Source of the DNA: Maritalea mediterranea
GTDB taxonomy: Bacteria; Pseudomonadota; Alphaproteobacteria; Rhizobiales; Devosiaceae
NCBI RefSeq assembly: GCF_021568695.1
Contig: NZ_JAKGTI010000003.1
Span: 212,043 to 276,042, forward strand
Length of the DNA stretch: 64,000 nt
Direction of reading: 5' to 3'
This document shows positions 62,788-64,000 of the stretch, one piece after another (the first letter of the stretch is position 1; every line of letters starts with the position of its first letter). The position numbers and the translations under genes were made by a program. The notes under the pieces were generated by a model. The model was not told the origin of the DNA. It was given only the letters and a program-made list of their open reading frames with translations, and did no database searches.

Positions 62788-63876
62788 TCAGTCGATTTTC
62801 GGTGAAATCTGGTTGATATGTCCGAGTTTGCGACCGGGACGAACTTCATATTTGCCATAATGATGCACCATGGCGCCCGGTGAAACCGGTTGGGTCACCT
62901 TGGCGATGTTCTCGCCGAGCAGATTTGTCATCACCACATTGGAATGGCGGGACGTGTCCCCCAGGGGCCAATTGGCGATGGCGCGGATGTGTTGCTCAAA
63001 CTGCGAAATCACGCAGGCGGCCTCTGTCCAGTGGCCGGAATTGTGCACCCGCGGCGCAATTTCATTCACCACCAATTGTGCGTTGTCATCGCTCACAAAA
63101 AACTCAACGCCCATCACGCCAACATAATTGAGACTAGTGGCAATTTTGCTTGCCGCGTCTACGGCTTGTTGCGCCACATGATCGGAGATGTTGGCCGGCA
63201 CAGTGCTTGTGTGCAAAATGGCGTTCTGGTGTACATTTTCCGCCGGGTCATAAGCGGTGATATCGCCATTGGCCGAACGGGCGATGATCACAGATATTTC
63301 GCGATCAAAGGCAACAAAACCTTCCAACACGCAGGGATTTTCGCCCAATGCTTTGAATGCACCGGGCACATCTTCAGGTTTATGCAGGAAGAGTTGGCCT
63401 TTACCGTCATAGCCAAACCGGCGGGTTTTGAGCACGGCCGGGAGGCCGATGGTTTGCACAGCCTCTTCCAGATCCCCCTGACTTTCCACATTGGCAAAAG
63501 GGGCGACGGGCACGCCAGCCTGCTCGATAAAGCTCTTTTCCGTCAGGCGGTCCTGGGCCGTGGCCAGCGCCTTTGTACCAGGGGCCAACGGCACGTTGAG
63601 TTCAAGAATCTTTTGGGCTGTCGCGGCGGGCACATTTTCAAACTCATAGGTGACCAGATCAACCGCTTCGGCAAAGTTTTTGAGTGCTACCTCGTCCTCA
63701 TAATCTGCAACGGTTTTGTGCGGGGTGACTTCAAAGGCCGGGCTTTGTGGGTCGGGGCAATAGATGTGTGCCTTGAGGCCCAATTTGTGGGCGGCGAGGG
63801 CGAGCATACGCCCAAGCTGTCCGCCGCCAAGGATGCCAATGGTTGCGCCGGGTTGCAGCATGTTATTCATGATCAC
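62788..63876 (-). CDS. purK: N5-carboxyaminoimidazole ribonucleotide synthase
   Basis: 362 residues with the GTG at 63876, or 360 from ATG 63870. The ATP-grasp enzyme carboxylates AIR with bicarbonate in purine synthesis. TIGILGGGQLGRMLALAAH is the N-terminal signature; VLKTRRFGYDGKGQ the ATP-grasp loop; VNEIAPRVHNSGHWTEAAC the metal-site segment. The GTG overlaps the purE stop as GTGA, so expression is coupled. Confidence 0.95.
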   Translation of the reverse strand: MIMNNMLQPGATIGILGGGQLGRMLALAAHKLGLKAHIYCPDPQSPAFEVTPHKTVADYEDEVALKNFAEAVDLVTYEFENVPAATAQKILELNVPLAPGTKALATAQDRLTEKSFIEQAGVPVAPFANVESQGDLEEAVQTIGLPAVLKTRRFGYDGKGQLFLHKPEDVPGAFKALGENPCVLEGFVAFDREISVIIARSANGDITAYDPAENVHQNAILHTSTVPANISDHVAQQAVDAASKIATSLNYVGVMGVEFFVSDDNAQLVVNEIAPRVHNSGHWTEAACVISQFEQHIRAIANWPLGDTSRHSNVVMTNLLGENIAKVTQPVSPGAMVHHYGKYEVRPGRKLGHINQISPKID

Positions 63877-64000
63877 TCGTCTATTGGAAAGTCTTTGACG
63901 GCATTTGTGCGCTCTTTGCGATAGGCGATCAGGGCATCGCGGGCGTCTTCATCAAATAGCGCCACCACCGCTGCGGCCAAAAGGGCTGCATTTGTTGCGC
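63873..64000 (-). CDS. purE: N5-CAIR mutase, C-terminal end (partial)
   Basis: Minus-strand frame running out of the window on the right, stop at 63873-63875. The visible end (ATNAALLAAAVVALFD, then AYRKERTNAVKDFPIDE) matches the last helices of class I PurE, which moves the carboxylate from N5-CAIR to C4 of AIR. Its active site lies outside the window. Next step after PurK and co-transcribed ahead of it. Confidence 0.8.
   Translation of the reverse strand, partial: ATNAALLAAAVVALFDEDARDALIAYRKERTNAVKDFPIDE

Noticed and set aside
62616..62858. 80-codon frame between rpsU and purK on the minus strand
   Set aside because: It overlaps the purK end and rpsU start, has no recognisable family and no ribosome site; treated as chance.
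1..64000. Mobile elements, CRISPR arrays, prophage or defence islands
   Set aside because: No transposase, integrase, terminal repeats, spaced direct repeats or known defence proteins were seen; gene content is chromosomal housekeeping.

Overview
The window looks like the core chromosome of a free-living, aerobic alphaproteobacterium, most likely order Hyphomicrobiales (Rhizobiales). The markers are a CpdR-type cell-cycle receiver beside an N-formylglutamate amidohydrolase and a HisN/SuhB-family phosphatase, a GapR (DUF2312) nucleoid protein, a DUF1036 protein overlapping pyruvate kinase, a three-gene pntAA-pntAB-pntB transhydrogenase next to a tiny aa3-oxidase subunit IV gene, and a ROSE-like thermosensor ahead of an Hsp20 gene. 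Genus is not determined. No IS element, prophage, integrase, CRISPR array or toxin-antitoxin pair was seen; gene density is high.

Layout. 1-2.6 kb: end of a GalE-like epimerase, a lytic transglycosylase and an SGNH hydrolase. 2.6-8.7 kb (minus): glutamate synthase gltB-gltD. 9.1-10.1 kb: Hsp20 with an RpoH-like promoter and a ROSE-type hairpin, then an orphan two-hairpin small-RNA candidate. 10-16 kb: lipase-like hydrolase and glycolipid-binding protein, HisN-like phosphatase, a second small-RNA candidate (suhB/mmgR-like), N-formylglutamate deformylase, CpdR, a fatty-acid desaturase/hydrolase pair and tRNA-Val(GAC). 16-26 kb: chemoreceptor, MFS protein, NADP-glutamate dehydrogenase, a TetR-controlled ABC-2 exporter and two tandem paralogous pseudo-receiver proteins. 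26-34.6 kb: a beta-oxidation locus (MerR regulator, fadD, fadE, fadJ-like, fadI-like) with two near-identical palindromes in the divergent promoter region. 34.8-40.5 kb: an oligopeptide importer whose two ATPases are fused. 40.6-43.6 kb: L36, an acetylpolyamine-amidohydrolase-like protein, amt-glnK. 43.7-53.5 kb (mostly minus): pyruvate kinase, DUF1036, GapR, Dxs, a YcbK-like M15 protein, an L,D-transpeptidase and an NtrC-like regulator lacking the sigma-54 loop. 53.6-64 kb: oligoendopeptidase F, oxidase subunit IV, transhydrogenase, two unfamiliar proteins (a membrane-inserted alpha/beta hydrolase and a secreted zinc-metallopeptidase candidate), a FrnE-like oxidoreductase, S21 and purK-purE.

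Themes. Nitrogen: GOGAT, GDH, Amt and a PII protein lie in one window, so both low- and high-ammonium assimilation are present, with the transhydrogenase able to supply NADPH. Envelope: MltB-type transglycosylase, SGNH hydrolase, M15 peptidase and L,D-transpeptidase. Lipid: desaturase, hydrolases and a complete beta-oxidation set with its own regulator. The least explained material is the two small-RNA candidates, the palindrome pair before amt, the pseudo-receiver pair and the 58.9-61.6 kb gene pair.
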